Part shown: positions 8,404 through 17,825 of the stretch, piece by piece
Layout of the letters: the number at the start of each line of letters is the position of its first letter
How positions within the stretch are numbered: the first letter of the stretch is position 1
NCBI RefSeq assembly: GCF_000164865.1
Contig: NC_014618.1
Location: forward strand, 1,736,001-1,800,000
Direction: 5' to 3'
Source: [Enterobacter] lignolyticus SCF1
GTDB taxonomy: Bacteria; Pseudomonadota; Gammaproteobacteria; Enterobacterales; Enterobacteriaceae
DNA length: 64,000 nucleotides
Notes under the pieces: generated by a model
The model's input: the letters and a program-made list of their open reading frames with translations, nothing else
Told to the model about the DNA's origin: nothing
Database searches by the model: none
Translations under genes and position numbers: made by a program

Positions 8404-9150
8404 ATGCTGCTAAGCGTGATTACCGTTGCATTTCGTAATTATGACGGCGTGGTAAAAACCTGGCAATCGCTGGCCCATCTGGCGCGCGATCCGCGTATCG
8501 AGTTTGAGTGGATTGTCGTCGACGGCGCGTCGGGCGACGGTACCGAGGAATTTCTGCAAGGATGCGGCGGCGAGTACCGTCTACGCTACGTCTGTGAGAA
8601 GGATAGCGGCATCTACGACGCCATGAATAAAGGTATCGCGATGGCCCAGGGCCGCTTTGCGCTGTTCCTCAACTCCGGGGACGTGTTCCATCCGGATGCG
8701 GCGCAGGTGGTGTCGCAGCTGGCGGCGAAAAATAACCGCACGATGGTGATTGCCGATGCGCTGCTGGATTTTGGCGATGGCCATAAACGCCGCCGGAAGG
8801 CAAAACACGGCTGGTATATTTATCACAGCCTGCCGGCCAGCCATCAGGCTATCTTTTTCCCGCTCAGTGGGATCAGAAAATATCCATACGATCTGCGCTA
8901 CCGCGTTTCTTCTGATTATGCGCTGGCGGCCAGAATGTATAAGTCAGGGTATCGCTTCACGCGTATTAAAGGCCTGGTTTCGGAATTTTCCATGGGCGGC
9001 GTATCAACCTCCAATAATCTACAGCTGTGCCAGGATGCCAGAGCCGTGCAGCGTAATATTTTACGTATGCCCGGGCTGTTAACGGAATTGTCTTATTTAT
9101 TACGTTTACGTACTACCGGTAAAGCAAAAACCTTATACAACAAAGCCTGA
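8404..9150 (+). CDS. wcaE: WcaE, colanic acid glycosyltransferase (GT2)
   Basis: A 248-residue GT2 enzyme assigned to the second fucosyl transfer of colanic acid. It begins MLLSVITVAFRN and contains FEWIVVDGASGDGT, GIYDAMNKGIAMAQG and FLNSGD, the typical family 2 donor-binding and metal-binding motifs of the WcaE/PGL-type group. The start at 8404 follows GAGGTGG and gives the exact E. coli length; an in-frame ATG at 8392 that overlaps wcaD by 4 bases is the alternative. Confidence 0.93.
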   Translation: MLLSVITVAFRNYDGVVKTWQSLAHLARDPRIEFEWIVVDGASGDGTEEFLQGCGGEYRLRYVCEKDSGIYDAMNKGIAMAQGRFALFLNSGDVFHPDAAQVVSQLAAKNNRTMVIADALLDFGDGHKRRRKAKHGWYIYHSLPASHQAIFFPLSGIRKYPYDLRYRVSSDYALAARMYKSGYRFTRIKGLVSEFSMGGVSTSNNLQLCQDARAVQRNILRMPGLLTELSYLLRLRTTGKAKTLYNKA

Positions 9151-9165
9151 ATATACGAGTGGATT

Positions 9166-9738
9166 ATGCAGGAATTAAGCGGATTCTCGGTGCCCAAAGG
9201 GTTTCGGGGCGCTGGGGGTATTAAAGTACAGCTATGGTGGGCGGTGCAGGCAACCTTATTTGCCTGGTCGCCACAAATACTGTACCGCTGGCGCGCTTTT
9301 TTATTACGCCTGTTCGGCGCGCAGCTGGGAAAAAATGTGGTGATCCGCCCATCGGTCAAAATTACCTACCCATGGAAGTTAACGCTTGGCGATTATGCGT
9401 GGGTGGGGGATCACGCCGTTTTATATTCTTTAGGCGATATCACCATTGGCCGTAATTCCGTGGTGTCGCAGCAGTGTTATTTGTGTACCGGCAGCCACGA
9501 CTACCGCAGTGCGCATTTTGATATTACCGCTGCGCCGATTGTTATTGGCGATAAATGCTGGCTGGCGACCGATGTTTTTGTCGCGCCCGGGGTCACGATT
9601 GGCGATGGCACAGTGGTCGGCGCGCGCAGCAGCGTATTTACATCGTTACCGGCAAACGCGATTTGCCGGGGTAATCCCGCAGTGGTGACGCGCGAACGCG
9701 TGGAATCCGTAAACATTGAGGAACAGAAACATGACTAA
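9166..9738 (+). CDS. wcaF: WcaF, colanic acid O-acetyltransferase
   Basis: A left-handed beta-helix acetyltransferase of 190 residues in the CysE/LacA/NodL group. Repeats such as IGDKCWLATDVFVAPGVTIGDGTVVGARS and the LCTGSHDY segment with its catalytic His are plain. In E. coli WcaF acetylates the first fucose. The C-terminus is about eight residues longer than E. coli WcaF (it ends NIEEQKHD), because the frame reads through the gmd ribosome-binding site and overlaps the gmd start by 8 bases. Confidence 0.93.
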   Translation: MQELSGFSVPKGFRGAGGIKVQLWWAVQATLFAWSPQILYRWRAFLLRLFGAQLGKNVVIRPSVKITYPWKLTLGDYAWVGDHAVLYSLGDITIGRNSVVSQQCYLCTGSHDYRSAHFDITAAPIVIGDKCWLATDVFVAPGVTIGDGTVVGARSSVFTSLPANAICRGNPAVVTRERVESVNIEEQKHD

Positions 9739-10852
9739 AGTCGCTCTCATCACCGGCGTAACCGGACAGGATGGCTCCTACCTGGCAGAACTGCTGCTGG
9801 AAAAAGGGTATGAAGTTCACGGTATTAAGCGTCGCGCCTCCTCGTTCAACACTGAGCGCGTGGACCACATTTATCAGGATCCGCATACCAGCAACCCGAA
9901 GTTTCACCTGCACTACGGCGACCTGACCGATACCTCCAACCTGACGCGTATTTTGCGCGAAGTGCAGCCGGATGAGGTGTACAACCTGGGCGCGATGAGC
10001 CATGTGGCGGTCTCCTTTGAGTCACCGGAGTATACCGCGGACGTTGATGCCATCGGCACCCTGCGTCTGCTGGAGGCGATCCGCTTCCTGGGGCTGGAGA
10101 AGAAAACCCGCTTCTACCAGGCCTCGACCTCCGAGCTGTACGGTCTGGTGCAGGAAATTCCGCAGAAAGAAACCACGCCGTTTTACCCGCGCTCACCGTA
10201 TGCCGTCGCCAAGCTGTACGCCTACTGGATAACCGTCAACTACCGCGAGTCCTACGGGATGTACGCCTGCAACGGCATTCTGTTCAACCATGAGTCGCCG
10301 CGCCGCGGCGAAACCTTCGTGACCCGCAAGATAACCCGCGCTATCGCCAATATCGCCCAGGGGCTGGAGAAGCGCCTGTACCTCGGCAACATGGACTCCC
10401 TGCGCGACTGGGGCCATGCCAAAGATTACGTAAAAATGCAGTGGATGATGCTACAGCAGGCGCAGCCGGAGGATTTCGTTATCGCCACCGGCGTGCAGTA
10501 CTCCGTACGCCAGTTTGTAACGATGGCGGCGGCGCAGCTGGGCATTAAGCTGCGTTTTGAAGGCACAGGCGTGGACGAAAAGGGCATTGTGGTGTCGGTG
10601 ACCGGTCATGACGCGCCGGGGGTGAAGCCGGGCGATGTGATGGTGGCGGTCGACCCGCGCTATTTCCGTCCGGCGGAGGTGGAAACGCTGCTTGGCGATC
10701 CGACCAAAGCGCACGAAAAGCTGGGCTGGAAGCCGGAAATCACGCTCCAGGAGATGGTCAGCGAAATGGTGGCAAAAGACCTTGAGGCGGCGAAAAAACA
10801 CTCGCTGCTCAAATCCCACGGCTACGAGGTGGCCATCGCGCTGGAGTCTTAA
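9731..10852 (+). CDS. gmd: GDP-mannose 4,6-dehydratase
   Basis: Gmd converts GDP-D-mannose to GDP-4-keto-6-deoxymannose, the first step to GDP-L-fucose. The 373-residue short-chain dehydrogenase has the Rossmann motif TGVTGQDGSYLAE, the catalytic segment STSELYG, the YxxxK pair in YPRSPYAVAKLYAYW, and the NHESPRRGETFVTRK loop specific to Gmd. I chose ATG 9731 (MTKVALITG), which gives the E. coli length and follows GAGGAA; an in-frame start five codons earlier is less likely. It is followed 3 bases later by fcl, the next enzyme. Confidence 0.97.
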   Translation: MTKVALITGVTGQDGSYLAELLLEKGYEVHGIKRRASSFNTERVDHIYQDPHTSNPKFHLHYGDLTDTSNLTRILREVQPDEVYNLGAMSHVAVSFESPEYTADVDAIGTLRLLEAIRFLGLEKKTRFYQASTSELYGLVQEIPQKETTPFYPRSPYAVAKLYAYWITVNYRESYGMYACNGILFNHESPRRGETFVTRKITRAIANIAQGLEKRLYLGNMDSLRDWGHAKDYVKMQWMMLQQAQPEDFVIATGVQYSVRQFVTMAAAQLGIKLRFEGTGVDEKGIVVSVTGHDAPGVKPGDVMVAVDPRYFRPAEVETLLGDPTKAHEKLGWKPEITLQEMVSEMVAKDLEAAKKHSLLKSHGYEVAIALES

Positions 10853-10855
10853 TTC

Positions 10856-11821
10856 ATGACCAGACAACGTATTTTTGTGGCGGGCCACCGGGGCATGGTG
10901 GGCTCGGCCATCGTCCGCCAGCTTGAACAACGCGATGACGTTGAGCTGGTCCTGCGCAGCCGCGAGCAGCTCAACCTGCTTGACGCCAGCGCGGTGAACG
11001 CCTTTTTCGCCGAACAGCGCTTCGACCAGGTGTATCTGGCGGCGGCAAAAGTAGGGGGGATCGTCGCCAACAACACCTACCCGGCGGACTTCATCTACGA
11101 GAACATGACCATCGAGTGCAACATCATTCACGCGGCGCATATGAACAACGTGAATAAGCTGCTGTTTCTCGGCTCGTCGTGCATCTACCCGAAGCAGGCG
11201 TTGCAGCCGATGGCGGAGAGCGCGCTGCTGCAGGGCACCCTGGAGCCGACCAACGAGCCGTACGCCATCGCCAAAATTGCCGGTATCAAGCTGTGCGAGT
11301 CCTATAACCGTCAGTACGGCCGCGATTACCGTTCGGTGATGCCGACCAACCTGTACGGCCCGCACGACAATTTCCATCCGAGCAACTCGCATGTGATCCC
11401 GGCGCTGCTGCGCCGCTTTCACGAGGCGGCGCAGAATAACGCCGCCGACGTGGTGGTGTGGGGCAGCGGCACGCCGATGCGCGAGTTCCTCCATGTCGAC
11501 GATATGGCGGCGGCAAGCATTCACGTCATGGAGCTTGATCGCGAGGTGTGGCAGGAAAATACCCAGCCGATGCTGTCGCATATTAACGTCGGCAGCGGTG
11601 TGGACTGCACCATTCGCGAGCTGGCGCAGACCATTGCGAAGGTGGTGGGCTTTAAGGGCCGGGTGGTGTTTGACGCCTCAAAACCCGACGGTACGCCGCG
11701 CAAGCTGCTGGACGTGTCGCGTCTGCACCAGCTTGGCTGGTACCACGAGGTGACGCTCGAAGCCGGGCTCGCCAGCAGCTACCGGTGGTTCCTTGAGAAC
11801 CAGCACCGTTTCCGGGGGTAA
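10856..11821 (+). CDS. fcl: GDP-L-fucose synthase
   Basis: Fcl (WcaG) is the bifunctional 3,5-epimerase/4-reductase that completes GDP-L-fucose from the Gmd product using NADPH. The 321-residue protein shows GHRGMVGSAIV at the cofactor site, GSSCIYPKQA carrying the catalytic Ser and Cys, and the Tyr/Lys pair in NEPYAIAKIAGIKLCESY, followed by PTNLYGPHDNFHP. Length is normal. It lies directly after gmd and before gmm in the usual order. Confidence 0.97.
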   Translation: MTRQRIFVAGHRGMVGSAIVRQLEQRDDVELVLRSREQLNLLDASAVNAFFAEQRFDQVYLAAAKVGGIVANNTYPADFIYENMTIECNIIHAAHMNNVNKLLFLGSSCIYPKQALQPMAESALLQGTLEPTNEPYAIAKIAGIKLCESYNRQYGRDYRSVMPTNLYGPHDNFHPSNSHVIPALLRRFHEAAQNNAADVVVWGSGTPMREFLHVDDMAAASIHVMELDREVWQENTQPMLSHINVGSGVDCTIRELAQTIAKVVGFKGRVVFDASKPDGTPRKLLDVSRLHQLGWYHEVTLEAGLASSYRWFLENQHRFRG

Positions 11822-11823
11822 CC

Positions 11824-12303
11824 ATGTTTCTGACGCCAGAGGATTTTGCCGCCGTGGTTCGTACCACTCCGCTTGTTGCCATCGATTTGATCGTAGAGAA
11901 CGAGGCGGGCGAATTTCTGCTCGGAAAGCGCAACAACCGTCCGGCGCAGGGCTACTGGTTCGTGCCGGGCGGGCGTATTCAGAAAGACGAACCGCTCTCT
12001 GCGGCTTTTGCCCGCCTGACGGAGGCAGAGCTGGGGCTGCGTCTGCCGATGTCAGCCGCCCGCTTCCACGGCGTCTGGCAGCACTTTTATGACGATAACT
12101 TTTCCGGCGACGCATTCTCCACCCACTACGTGGTGCTGGGGTTTCGCCTGCGGGTGAACGCGCAGGCGCTGGCGCTGCCGGACGCACAGCACAACGACTA
12201 CCGCTGGCTTACGCCGCAGGCGCTGCTGGCGGCGGAGCAGGTGCACGATAACAGCCGCGCCTACTTCCAGGCGGAGCAGCGCGCAGAGGCGCCTGGCCTA
12301 TGA
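11824..12303 (+). CDS. gmm: GDP-mannose mannosyl hydrolase (Nudix-like)
   Basis: Gmm (WcaH) hydrolyses GDP-mannose and GDP-glucose to GDP and sugar, possibly balancing GDP-sugar pools. The 159-residue protein carries the modified Nudix box that marks this family, GGRIQKDEPLSAAFARLT followed by EAELGL, which lacks part of the classical REUXEE core, as is known for Gmm. The VWQHFYDDNFSG segment is also typical. The stop overlaps the wcaI ATG by four bases. Confidence 0.95.
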   Translation: MFLTPEDFAAVVRTTPLVAIDLIVENEAGEFLLGKRNNRPAQGYWFVPGGRIQKDEPLSAAFARLTEAELGLRLPMSAARFHGVWQHFYDDNFSGDAFSTHYVVLGFRLRVNAQALALPDAQHNDYRWLTPQALLAAEQVHDNSRAYFQAEQRAEAPGL

Positions 12304-13523
12304 AGATCCTGGTCTACGGTATCAACTACGCGCCTGAGCTGACCGGCATCGGCAAGTATACCGGCGAAATGGTCGAGTGGCTGGCGCGGGAAGGTCACGA
12401 GGTGCGGGTGATCGCCGCGCCGCCTTACTACCCGGAATGGGCGGTGGGCGAGCGCTACAGCGCCTGGCGCTACCGCCGGGAGGACGGAGCGGCGACCGTC
12501 TGGCGCTGCCCGCTGTACGTACCGAAACGGCCGTCGACGCTCAAACGGCTGATCCACTTAGGCAGCTTTGCGTTGAGCAGCTTTTTCCCGCTGATGGCCC
12601 AGCGTCGCTGGAAGCCGGATCGCATCATCGGCGTGGTGCCAACCCTGTTTTGTACGCCGGGGATGCGCCTGCTGGCGAAGCTTTCCGGCGCCCGTACCCT
12701 GCTGCATATCCAGGACTACGAAGTAGACGCCATGCTGGGTCTCGGCATGGCGGGGGCAGATAAAGGCGGCAGGTTTGCGAAGCTGGCCGCGGCGTTTGAG
12801 CGCAGCGGACTGCACAACGTCGACAACGTCTCCACCATTTCGCGCTCGATGATGAAAAAGGCGCAGGAAAAAGGGGTGGCGGCGGAGAAGCTGATTTTCT
12901 TCCCCAACTGGTCCGAAGTGGCCCGCTTTCGCGAGGTCAGCGCTGGCCAGGTCACGGCGCTGCGCGCCCGGCTGGGGCTGCCCGAGGAGAAAAAAATCGT
13001 CCTCTATTCGGGCAACATCGGGGAAAAGCAGGGGCTGGAAAACGTCGTCGATGCCGCCGCTTTGCTACAGCATCAGCCGTGGCTGTTCGTGATTGTCGGC
13101 CAGGGCGGCGGTAAGGCGCGTCTTGAAAAAATGGTCAGCGAGCGGGGGTTACGCAACGTGTTGTTCTTCCCGCTGCAGCCGTATGACGCGCTGCCCGCGC
13201 TGCTGAAACTGGGCGACTGCCACCTGGTTATCCAGAAGCGCGGCGCGGCGGACGCCGTGCTGCCTTCGAAGCTGACCAACATCCTCGCCGTGGGCGGCAA
13301 CGCGGTGATCACCGCCGAGCCGCAGACCGAGCTCGGCCAGCTTTGCGCCGACCGCCCGGGCATTGCGGTCTGCGTGGCGCCGGAGTCGGTCGCGGCGCTG
13401 GTCGCAGGTATTGATGCCGCGCTGGCGCTGCCGCGCGAAAACCGGCTGGCGCACGAGTATGCCCGGAGCACGCTCGAAAAAGAGAGCGTGCTGAAACAAT
13501 TTATTGCTGATATTCGGGGTTAG
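12300..13523 (+). CDS. wcaI: WcaI, colanic acid fucosyltransferase (GT4)
   Basis: A 407-residue GT-B enzyme, assigned in E. coli to adding the first fucose onto Und-PP-glucose. It starts MKILVYGINYAPELTGIGKYTGEM and has the acceptor-domain loop PPYYPEWAVGERYSAWRY. The C-terminal donor domain shows VLYSGNIGEKQGLENVVDAA and later the VLPSKLTNILAVGGNAV segment. It starts by ATGA overlap with gmm. Confidence 0.93.
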   Translation: MKILVYGINYAPELTGIGKYTGEMVEWLAREGHEVRVIAAPPYYPEWAVGERYSAWRYRREDGAATVWRCPLYVPKRPSTLKRLIHLGSFALSSFFPLMAQRRWKPDRIIGVVPTLFCTPGMRLLAKLSGARTLLHIQDYEVDAMLGLGMAGADKGGRFAKLAAAFERSGLHNVDNVSTISRSMMKKAQEKGVAAEKLIFFPNWSEVARFREVSAGQVTALRARLGLPEEKKIVLYSGNIGEKQGLENVVDAAALLQHQPWLFVIVGQGGGKARLEKMVSERGLRNVLFFPLQPYDALPALLKLGDCHLVIQKRGAADAVLPSKLTNILAVGGNAVITAEPQTELGQLCADRPGIAVCVAPESVAALVAGIDAALALPRENRLAHEYARSTLEKESVLKQFIADIRG

Positions 13524-13526
13524 AAC

Positions 13527-14963
13527 ATGAGTCAATCACAATTATTCCCGGTAGTAATGGCCGGAGGCTCCGGCAGCCGTTTGTGGCCGCTGTCCCGGGT
13601 ACTCTATCCCAAGCAGTTTTTGTGCCTGAAGGGCGATCTGACCATGCTGCAGGCGACGGTGAACCGCCTGAACGGCGTGGAGTGCGAAAGCCCGGTGGTT
13701 ATCTGCAACGAGCAGCACCGCTTTATCGTCGCCGAACAGCTGCGCAAGCTCAATAAGCTGACCGAGAACATCATCCTGGAGCCCGCCGGGCGCAATACCG
13801 CACCGGCCATTGCCCTGGCGGCGCTGGCGGCGAAGCGCCGCAGCCCGGACAGCGACCCGCTGATGCTGGTGCTGGCGGCGGATCACGTCATTCAGGACGA
13901 GGCGGCGTTTCGCCGCGCGGTGCGCGAGGCGGTTGCCTTCGCTGAGAGCGGCAAGCTGGTGACCTTCGGCATCGTACCGGACCTGCCGGAGACCGGCTAT
14001 GGCTATATCCGCCGCGGCCAGGCGTGCCCCGGAGAAAACGACGCGCTGGCCTTTGAGGTGGCGCAGTTTGTCGAAAAACCGAATCTGGAAACGGCGCAGG
14101 GCTATGTCTCCAGCGGCGAATATTACTGGAACAGCGGGATGTTCCTGTTCCGCGCCGGTCGCTATCTGGAAGAGCTGAACAAGTTCCGCCCGGACATTTT
14201 CTCCGCCTGCCAGCAGGCGATGAGCGTGGTCGATCCGGACCTGGATTTTATCCGCGTGGACGAGGCGGCGTTTCTCGCCTGTCCGGAGGAGTCGGTGGAC
14301 TATGCGGTGATGGAGCGCACCGCCGATGCGGTAATGGTGCCGATGGACGCGGGCTGGAGCGATGTCGGCTCCTGGTCGTCGCTGTGGGAAATCAGCAACC
14401 ATACGGCGGAAGGCAATGTGCACCACGGCGATGTCATAAGCCACAAAAGCGAAAACAGCTATGTGTACGCCGAGTCGGGGCTGGTGACCACCGTTGGGGT
14501 GAAAGATCTGGTGGTGGTGCAGACCAAAGACGCGGTGCTGATTGCCGACCGGCATGCGGTGCAGGATGTCAAAAAAGTGGTGGAGCGCATCAAAGCCGAC
14601 GGCCGCCATGAGCATCACGTTCATCGTGAAGTGTACCGGCCGTGGGGGAAATATGACTCCATCGATTCCGGCGAACGCTACCAGGTTAAACGCATCACCG
14701 TGAAGCCGGGGGAAGGGCTTTCGCTGCAGATGCACCATCACCGCGCCGAGCACTGGATCGTGGTTGCCGGTACCGCCAAAGTCACCATCAGCGATGAGGT
14801 GAAGCTGCTGGGGGAGAATGAGTCGATTTACATTCCGCTTGGCGCGACGCACTGCCTGGAGAACCCCGGCAAAATCCCGCTCGACCTGATCGAAGTCCGT
14901 TCCGGGTCGTATCTCGAAGAAGACGACGTTGTGCGTTTTGCGGACCGCTACGGCCGCCTTTAG
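13527..14963 (+). CDS. cpsB: Mannose-1-phosphate guanylyltransferase
   Basis: CpsB/ManC makes GDP-mannose from mannose-1-phosphate and GTP, feeding Gmd and Fcl. The 478-residue protein is of the bifunctional-type layout: an N-terminal nucleotidyltransferase with GGSGSRLWPLSR and the FVEKPN motif, and from about residue 330 a cupin phosphomannose-isomerase-like domain with RPWGKYDSID and the metal-site cluster LQMHHHRAEHWIVV. It is paired with cpsG downstream. Confidence 0.96.
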   Translation: MSQSQLFPVVMAGGSGSRLWPLSRVLYPKQFLCLKGDLTMLQATVNRLNGVECESPVVICNEQHRFIVAEQLRKLNKLTENIILEPAGRNTAPAIALAALAAKRRSPDSDPLMLVLAADHVIQDEAAFRRAVREAVAFAESGKLVTFGIVPDLPETGYGYIRRGQACPGENDALAFEVAQFVEKPNLETAQGYVSSGEYYWNSGMFLFRAGRYLEELNKFRPDIFSACQQAMSVVDPDLDFIRVDEAAFLACPEESVDYAVMERTADAVMVPMDAGWSDVGSWSSLWEISNHTAEGNVHHGDVISHKSENSYVYAESGLVTTVGVKDLVVVQTKDAVLIADRHAVQDVKKVVERIKADGRHEHHVHREVYRPWGKYDSIDSGERYQVKRITVKPGEGLSLQMHHHRAEHWIVVAGTAKVTISDEVKLLGENESIYIPLGATHCLENPGKIPLDLIEVRSGSYLEEDDVVRFADRYGRL

Positions 14964-15038
14964 TTTCTGATGAAAAAAACACCAATTATGGCCTCGGCAG
15001 CGGGTCAGGGCCGACTGCTGCCTGAAGAAGGGGATAAC

Positions 15039-16415
15039 GTGGAAAAATTAACCTGTTTTAAAGCCTATGACATCCGCGGCAAGCTCGGGGTTGAGCTGAA
15101 TGAAGACATCGCCCGGCGAATCGGGCGCGCTTACGCCGCATTGCTGAAGCCGCAAACCGTGGTGCTGGGCGGCGACGTTCGCCTGACCAGCGATGCGCTG
15201 AAGGCGGCGCTGGCGGACGGGCTGCGCGACGGCGGCGTCGACGTGCTGGATCTCGGCATGTGCGGCACCGAGGAAATCTACTTCGCGACCTTCCACCTCG
15301 GCGTGGACGGCGGTATCGAGGTTACGGCCAGCCACAACCCGATGGATTATAACGGCATGAAGCTGGTGCGTAAGGGGGCGCGGCCGATCAGCGGCGATAC
15401 CGGGCTGCGGGATATCCAGCGCCTGGCGGAAGCCAACGACTTCCCGCCGGTGGATAACGCGGCGCGCGGCAGCTACCGGACGCTGGCGCTGCGCGACGCC
15501 TATATCGACCATCTGCTGGGCTATATCAGCCTCGGCAACCTGAAGCCGCTGAAGCTGGTGATTAACGCCGGTAACGGCGCCGCCGGTCCGGTGGTGGACG
15601 CGCTGGAGGCGCGCTTTAAGGCGCACCGCGTGCCGGTAACCCTCGTGAAGGTGCACAACGCGCCGGACGGCACTTTCCCCAACGGCATTCCTAACCCGCT
15701 GCTGCCGGAGCGTCGCGACGATACCCGCAACGCGGTTATCGAACACGGCGCCGATATGGGCATCGCCTTTGACGGCGATTTTGACCGCTGTTTTCTGTTT
15801 GACGAAACCGGACAGTTTATCGAGGGGTATTACATCGTCGGCCTGCTGGCCGAGGCCTTCCTCGAAAAGCAGCCCGGCGAGCGCATTATTCACGACCCGC
15901 GTCTGTCATGGAACACCGTCGACGTCGTGCGGCGCGCGGGCGGAACGCCGGTGATGTCGAAGACCGGACATGCGTTTATCAAAGAGCGCATGCGCGAGGA
16001 AGATGCCGTCTACGGCGGGGAAATGAGCGCGCATCACTATTTCCGCGATTTTGCCTACTGCGACAGCGGCATGATCCCGTGGCTGCTGGTGGCGGAGCTG
16101 CTGTGCCTGAAGGGGAAAACTCTCGGCGAGCTGGTTCGCGACCGGATGGCGGCGTTTCCGGCGAGCGGTGAAATCAACAGCACGCTGGCGGAACCGGCGC
16201 GGGCGATTGCCCGTGTGGAACAGCACTTCGCGCCGCACGCGCTCGACGTCGATCGCACCGACGGCATCAGCCTCTCCTGGGACGACTGGCGTTTTAACCT
16301 GCGTTCTTCCAATACCGAACCGGTGGTGCGCCTCAACGTTGAGTCGCGCGGCGATGTGCCGCTGATGGAAGCCCGAACACAGGACATCCTGGCGCTGCTC
16401 AACCGGGCGGATTGA
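15039..16415 (+). CDS. cpsG: Phosphomannomutase
   Basis: CpsG/ManB interconverts mannose-6-phosphate and mannose-1-phosphate. The protein has the active-site phosphoserine loop TASHNPMDYNG, the metal-binding DGDFDR, the GEMSAHHYF sugar-binding loop and the RSSNTEP phosphate-binding loop near the end. I chose GTG 15039 (preceded by GAAGAAGGGG), which gives 458 residues and an E. coli-like start, V/M-EKLTCFKAYDIRG. An in-frame ATG at 14970 would add 23 residues unrelated to the family. Confidence 0.95.
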   Translation: MEKLTCFKAYDIRGKLGVELNEDIARRIGRAYAALLKPQTVVLGGDVRLTSDALKAALADGLRDGGVDVLDLGMCGTEEIYFATFHLGVDGGIEVTASHNPMDYNGMKLVRKGARPISGDTGLRDIQRLAEANDFPPVDNAARGSYRTLALRDAYIDHLLGYISLGNLKPLKLVINAGNGAAGPVVDALEARFKAHRVPVTLVKVHNAPDGTFPNGIPNPLLPERRDDTRNAVIEHGADMGIAFDGDFDRCFLFDETGQFIEGYYIVGLLAEAFLEKQPGERIIHDPRLSWNTVDVVRRAGGTPVMSKTGHAFIKERMREEDAVYGGEMSAHHYFRDFAYCDSGMIPWLLVAELLCLKGKTLGELVRDRMAAFPASGEINSTLAEPARAIARVEQHFAPHALDVDRTDGISLSWDDWRFNLRSSNTEPVVRLNVESRGDVPLMEARTQDILALLNRAD

Positions 16416-16433
16416 CCTAACACAGGAACCACG

Positions 16434-17816
16434 ATGACGACTCTGACAACGCGCGAACGAGCCAAAACGAACGCATCGTTAATCTCCATGGTGCAGCGAT
16501 TTTCCGACATTACCATTATGTTCGGTGGGCTGTGGGTGGTCTGCAAGGGCGCTGAGTTACCGTTCTTATACCTGCATCTGCTGATGGCCCTGCTGACGCT
16601 GGTGGTCTTTCAGATGATTGGCGGGATGACGGATTTTTACCGCTCCTGGCGCGGTGTGCGCATTAATACCGAACTGCTTTTGCTGCTGCAGAACTGGACC
16701 CTGGCGCTGATTTTCAGCGCCGGGCTGCTGGCGTTTAACGACGATTTTAACAACAGCGCGACGGTGTGGCTTGCCTGGTATGCCCTCAGCACCTGCGGGA
16801 TGGTGGGATGCCGCATCTTTATCCGCTCTACCGCCGGCTGGCTGCGTAACCGCGGCTACAACACCCGCCGCGTCGCCGTCGCCGGAAATTTGCCCGCCGG
16901 GCAGATGCTGCTGGAAAGCTTTCGTAACCAGCCGTGGCTAGGCTATGAGGTGGTGGGGGTTTATCACGATACCCCGGGCGCGAAGGCGGTGGGCGATTAT
17001 CAGCAGCTTATCGATGACGCCCGGGCGGGGAAAATCCATAACGTGTATATCGCGCTGTCGATGAAGGAGGAAGCCTGCATCAGAACGCTGGTCCGCGAGC
17101 TGGCGGATACCACCTGCTCGGTCATTCTTATCCCGGATGTCTTCACCTTCAACATTCTCCACTCCCGCATCGATGAGGTAAACGGCGTACCGGTGGTGCC
17201 GCTGTACGACACGCCGCTGTCGGGGATCAACCGGGTGATCAAGCGCCTCGAAGATATCGTGCTGTCGTCGTTCATTCTGCTGCTGATCTCGCCGGTGCTG
17301 GTCTGTATCGCGCTGGCGGTCAGGCTCACGTCGCCCGGACCGGTTATTTTCCGCCAGACCCGCTACGGCATGGACGGTAAACCGATCATGGTGTGGAAGT
17401 TTCGCTCGATGCGGGTGATGGAAAACGACAGGGTGGTGACGCAGGCGACGCAAAACGACCCGCGCGTTACCCGGGTCGGCAGCTTCCTGCGCCGCACCTC
17501 TCTTGACGAGCTGCCGCAGTTTATCAACGTGCTGACCGGCGGGATGTCTATCGTCGGACCGCGTCCGCACGCGGTGGCGCACAACGAGCAGTACCGGCAG
17601 CTGATCGAAGGCTACATGCTGCGCCATAAGGTGAAGCCGGGCATTACCGGCTGGGCGCAGATCAACGGCTGGCGCGGCGAGACCGACACCCTGGAGAAAA
17701 TGGAAAAACGCGTCGAGTTTGACCTCGAGTACATCCGCGAGTGGAGCCTGTGGTTCGATATCCGCATTGTTTTCCTGACGATTTTCAAAGGCTTTGTCAA
17801 CAAAGCGGCGTACTGA
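16434..17816 (+). CDS. wcaJ: WcaJ, Und-P glucose-1-phosphate transferase
   Basis: WcaJ starts colanic acid synthesis by moving glucose-1-phosphate from UDP-glucose to undecaprenyl phosphate. The 460-residue polyisoprenyl-phosphate hexose-1-phosphate transferase has four N-terminal membrane segments, a central nucleotide-binding-like domain (about 140-260), a membrane-re-entrant segment near 280, and the C-terminal sugar transferase domain with KFRSMRVME, TSLDELPQFINVLTGGMSIVGPRP and VKPGITGWAQINGWRGET. This is the only initiating transferase in the window; the O-antigen locus has none. Confidence 0.96.
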   Translation: MTTLTTRERAKTNASLISMVQRFSDITIMFGGLWVVCKGAELPFLYLHLLMALLTLVVFQMIGGMTDFYRSWRGVRINTELLLLLQNWTLALIFSAGLLAFNDDFNNSATVWLAWYALSTCGMVGCRIFIRSTAGWLRNRGYNTRRVAVAGNLPAGQMLLESFRNQPWLGYEVVGVYHDTPGAKAVGDYQQLIDDARAGKIHNVYIALSMKEEACIRTLVRELADTTCSVILIPDVFTFNILHSRIDEVNGVPVVPLYDTPLSGINRVIKRLEDIVLSSFILLLISPVLVCIALAVRLTSPGPVIFRQTRYGMDGKPIMVWKFRSMRVMENDRVVTQATQNDPRVTRVGSFLRRTSLDELPQFINVLTGGMSIVGPRPHAVAHNEQYRQLIEGYMLRHKVKPGITGWAQINGWRGETDTLEKMEKRVEFDLEYIREWSLWFDIRIVFLTIFKGFVNKAAY

Positions 17817-17825
17817 GGACACACC

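Noticed and set aside
14970..15038. In-frame upstream extension of cpsG from ATG 14970
   Set aside because: The extra 23 residues are unlike the family, and GTG 15039 has a good ribosome-binding site and the expected N-terminus.
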